From NCBI RefSeq assembly GCF_000801105.2, contig NC_079516.1:4650001-4714000 (forward strand): a stretch of DNA of 64,000 bases. Reading direction: 5' to 3'. Source of the stretch: Raphanus sativus. Its lineage: Eukaryota; Streptophyta; Magnoliopsida; Brassicales; Brassicaceae. The notes beneath the pieces are model-generated. The model did no database searches. It was not told the origin of the DNA and was given only the letters and a program-made list of their open reading frames with translations. Below are positions 62,201 to 64,000 of this stretch, piece after piece. The translations under genes were made by a program, and so were the position numbers. The first letter of the stretch is position 1. Each line of letters begins with the position of its first letter.

Positions 62201-62667
62201 GAGAAATTGCAAAAATACCATTTTCATAGTACCACTTTTCATGTTTACACTAACCACTTTTACCACTACTTTTAATGAAGGGTTTAGATTTGAACGTTTA
62301 GGATTTAGGGTTTAGATTTTATGTTTTAGGGTTTAGATTTGATGTTTTAGGGTTTAGGGTATAAAGTTTAGAGTTTAGAGTTGAGGATTTAGGGTTTATA
62401 GTTGAGGTTTAGGGTTTAGGGTTTAGGATATTGAATTTAGGGTATATAGTTTAGGGTTTAGGGTTTAGAGTTGAAGATTTAGGGTTTAGGGTTTAGAATT
62501 GGGGGTTTAGGATTTAGAATTTTGGATTAAAATTTTGAAAAGCATATAAAAACAAAGATATAAGAGTCTTTAATATTTTAATAAATAAGGTATTTTTGAA
62601 AATGTGTACTTAGCGGTGGTAAAGATGAATAATGGTACCTTCAAAATGGTATTTTTGAAAATTCCCC
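62201..62667. mobile_element. Mutator-like MITE with telomere-like interior
   Basis: Terminal inverted repeats of about 34 bp (GAGAAATTGCAAAAATACCA at left; inverted GGGGAATTTTCAAAAATACC at right). Perfect 9-bp target duplication ATAATTATA at 62192-62200 and 62668-62676, the length typical for MULEs. The interior (62280-62520) is degenerate TTTAGGG repeats. It is nested inside the hAT element. Confidence 0.82.
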
Positions 62668-63721
62668 ATAATTATAGGCTTATAAATTATAGGCTTATAA
62701 ATTAAAATCTAAAGTTTTCTTATATGGTCTATTATGGACTCTATGGCAGCCCATAAAAATATGGGTTTTAGTGGATATGGTTCTTAATGGACATGGTTCT
62801 AATGGACATGGTCACTCTTTGTCCACAAACAATAAATGGACAAATGGATACGGGCTAATGGACGTGGACTCGCCCAGTTTACAGCTATAGACGGAGGCTC
62901 TCTCAGTTCCGTCTACGCCGTCTTTCTCCCGGGGGATGGAGGCTTCGTCAGCTCCACCGTCGTCGGTTTTGTCTCCGGGATGCGAAGGTGCCTTATTCCT
63001 TGCATCGTCGGCTTTGGGTGGTCCACTTGTTTGGATCGGTTACTGGTTTATGTCGGTGTTTGTGTTGTTTAACCGTGAAACTTCCTTGTGGGTGGAATAT
63101 AGATCCCCACGTCTGTGAAGGTTTCACGGTGAAGAGAGGGTAAGTAAGAGAGCTCCGGTGAGCCCGGTGTCTCAGTAGCTTCGATCGCTGGTGGCGAGTA
63201 GCGGTGTTCTCAATTCGCGTGTCCAGCGTTTGATGTGGTTCAAAGTCGGAGGGTCTTTCTCTGGCGTGAAGATAGTGCGGTAGAGAAGGGTGTTTGGTTC
63301 GTTAGAGGCTTGTTGGTTATAGAGCGTCGTTCGACGAACGGAGAGCGAGAGGTGTTTGTTCCGGTGACGTCAAGATGCATGCGGTGGAGTCGAGGCAGTG
63401 ACGACACGTATAGCGTCTATGGCGCAGATCTGGCCACGTGGCGAGCCAGCCTCCTCCACGCTTTTTCCTTGATCGGTTACGTGGTTGACTTGGTGGGCCG
63501 AGGGCCCGTTTTTGGGTTTTGTGTTGTTTTTTGGTTGTTGGGCCTCAGGCCAATTAACCGTCTGTTTGGGCCCGTATTCTTGTTGAATGGGCTTTTTGTT
63601 TTGGACTTCGGATGTGTATCGGGTTTGACCCGTTTTCTGTTTTATTATAATATTTCAATTTGGAAAAAAGAAAACTATATGCCTTTTATTATAGAGTATA
63701 CAAACAAACTGATCAAAAGAA

Positions 63722-63873
63722 CAGGGGCAGACCCAGATCTTTATTTAGGATGGGGCAATTACTATAGCATATATTTATGTTCAGGGATATATAAATAGAT
63801 TTTGAATTGATTACTGGTAAAATAAATGAGTAGAGCACGTGTCAAACTTTTGTTTAAGTTGCGTCTGCCCTTG
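63722..63873. mobile_element. Small hAT-like MITE
   Basis: 152 bp with ends CAGGGGCAGAC and, inverted, CAAGGGCAGAC. Flanks CAAAAGAA (63714-63721) and CAAGAGAA (63874-63881) form an 8-bp target duplication with one mismatch. No coding. Confidence 0.6.
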
Positions 63874-64000
63874 CAAGAGAACATGAATGCTCAGTATTTT
63901 ATGCAAGTAGTCAATATGGTTTGCATGATAAATGTCATCTCCAATGGGACACAAAAACACCAAATTTGATGTAATTTCATCTCTAACAGGACATCAAAAA

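Larger units (their letters stand above)
61109..62889. mobile_element. Non-autonomous hAT transposon
   Basis: Ends TATAGGTGTCAAATGGGCG and, inverted, TATAGCTGTAAACTGGGCG. Perfect 8-bp target duplication GACGGAGG at 61101-61108 and 62890-62897. 1781 bp. Sub-terminal regions are full of GGACATGG/TTGTCCA-like motifs (61130-61280 and 62755-62870), as often seen for transposase binding in hAT elements. No transposase. It carries the minisatellite and the MITE listed separately. Confidence 0.87.
60850..63650. other. GC-rich unclassified sequence split by a hAT element
   Basis: 60850-61108 and 62898-63650 are clearly GC-richer than the rest of the intergenic DNA. They become continuous when the hAT element (61109-62889) and one 8-bp target copy are removed. 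No conserved protein is seen in any frame, including the 187-residue frame at 63235-63798. It may be the body of a retroposon or a captured, decayed gene 5' region. Confidence 0.45.

Noticed and set aside
63235..63798. 187-residue plus frame in the GC-rich region
   Set aside because: No recognisable domain, runs into AT-rich DNA and a MITE; probably a chance frame in GC-rich DNA.

Overview
The window is a piece of a plant nuclear chromosome. Genes are split by many short introns, intergenic DNA is AT-rich, and every recognisable gene resembles one from Arabidopsis. The recognised genes are TPR4, a kinase like At3g15890, a small plastid-type protein like At3g15900, EREX (At3g15920), a PPR protein like At3g15930, NAI2 (At3g15950) and the beta'-COP subunit (At3g15980). 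From memory, this is the order on Arabidopsis chromosome 3, so the window looks like the collinear block of another Brassicaceae species. ER-body genes of the NAI2 family are confined to this order of plants, which fits. The species itself cannot be read from the sequence.

Layout. From 0 to 15.4 kb is a gene-dense, conserved block: TPR4 (minus, cut by the left edge), kinase (plus), plastid-type protein (minus), EREX (minus) and PPR (plus). From 15.4 to 19.8 kb the block is disturbed by a decayed fragment of a NAI2 last exon, an NYN/zinc-finger gene not expected here, and a LINE reverse transcriptase relic. From 19.8 to 46 kb lies a NAI2 cluster on the minus strand. It holds one full gene of about 27 exons carrying a repeated EFE module, then two shorter copies without that module. 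The third copy has a frameshifting deletion in its last exon. A Ty1/copia element, Helitrons, a MULE relic and local duplications sit between them. From 48.8 to 54.8 kb is the complete beta'-COP gene (minus). From 55 to 64 kb I see no host gene, only mobile DNA: a Helitron, a tRNA-derived SINE, and a GC-rich body split by a hAT element that itself carries a 27-bp minisatellite and a nested Mutator-like MITE.

Function. Several genes concern endomembranes. NAI2 proteins build ER bodies, beta'-COP coats Golgi-to-ER vesicles, and EREX is a RAB5 effector on endosomes. This is a collinear neighbourhood rather than an operon-like unit. The most notable structures are the modular phase-1 EFE exon array, the EFE-less tandem copies, a minisatellite that multiplies a 5' splice site in the third copy, and a series of very short poly(A)-type insertions with 12-19 bp target duplications. 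Two of those can be checked against an empty site in a paralogous intron.
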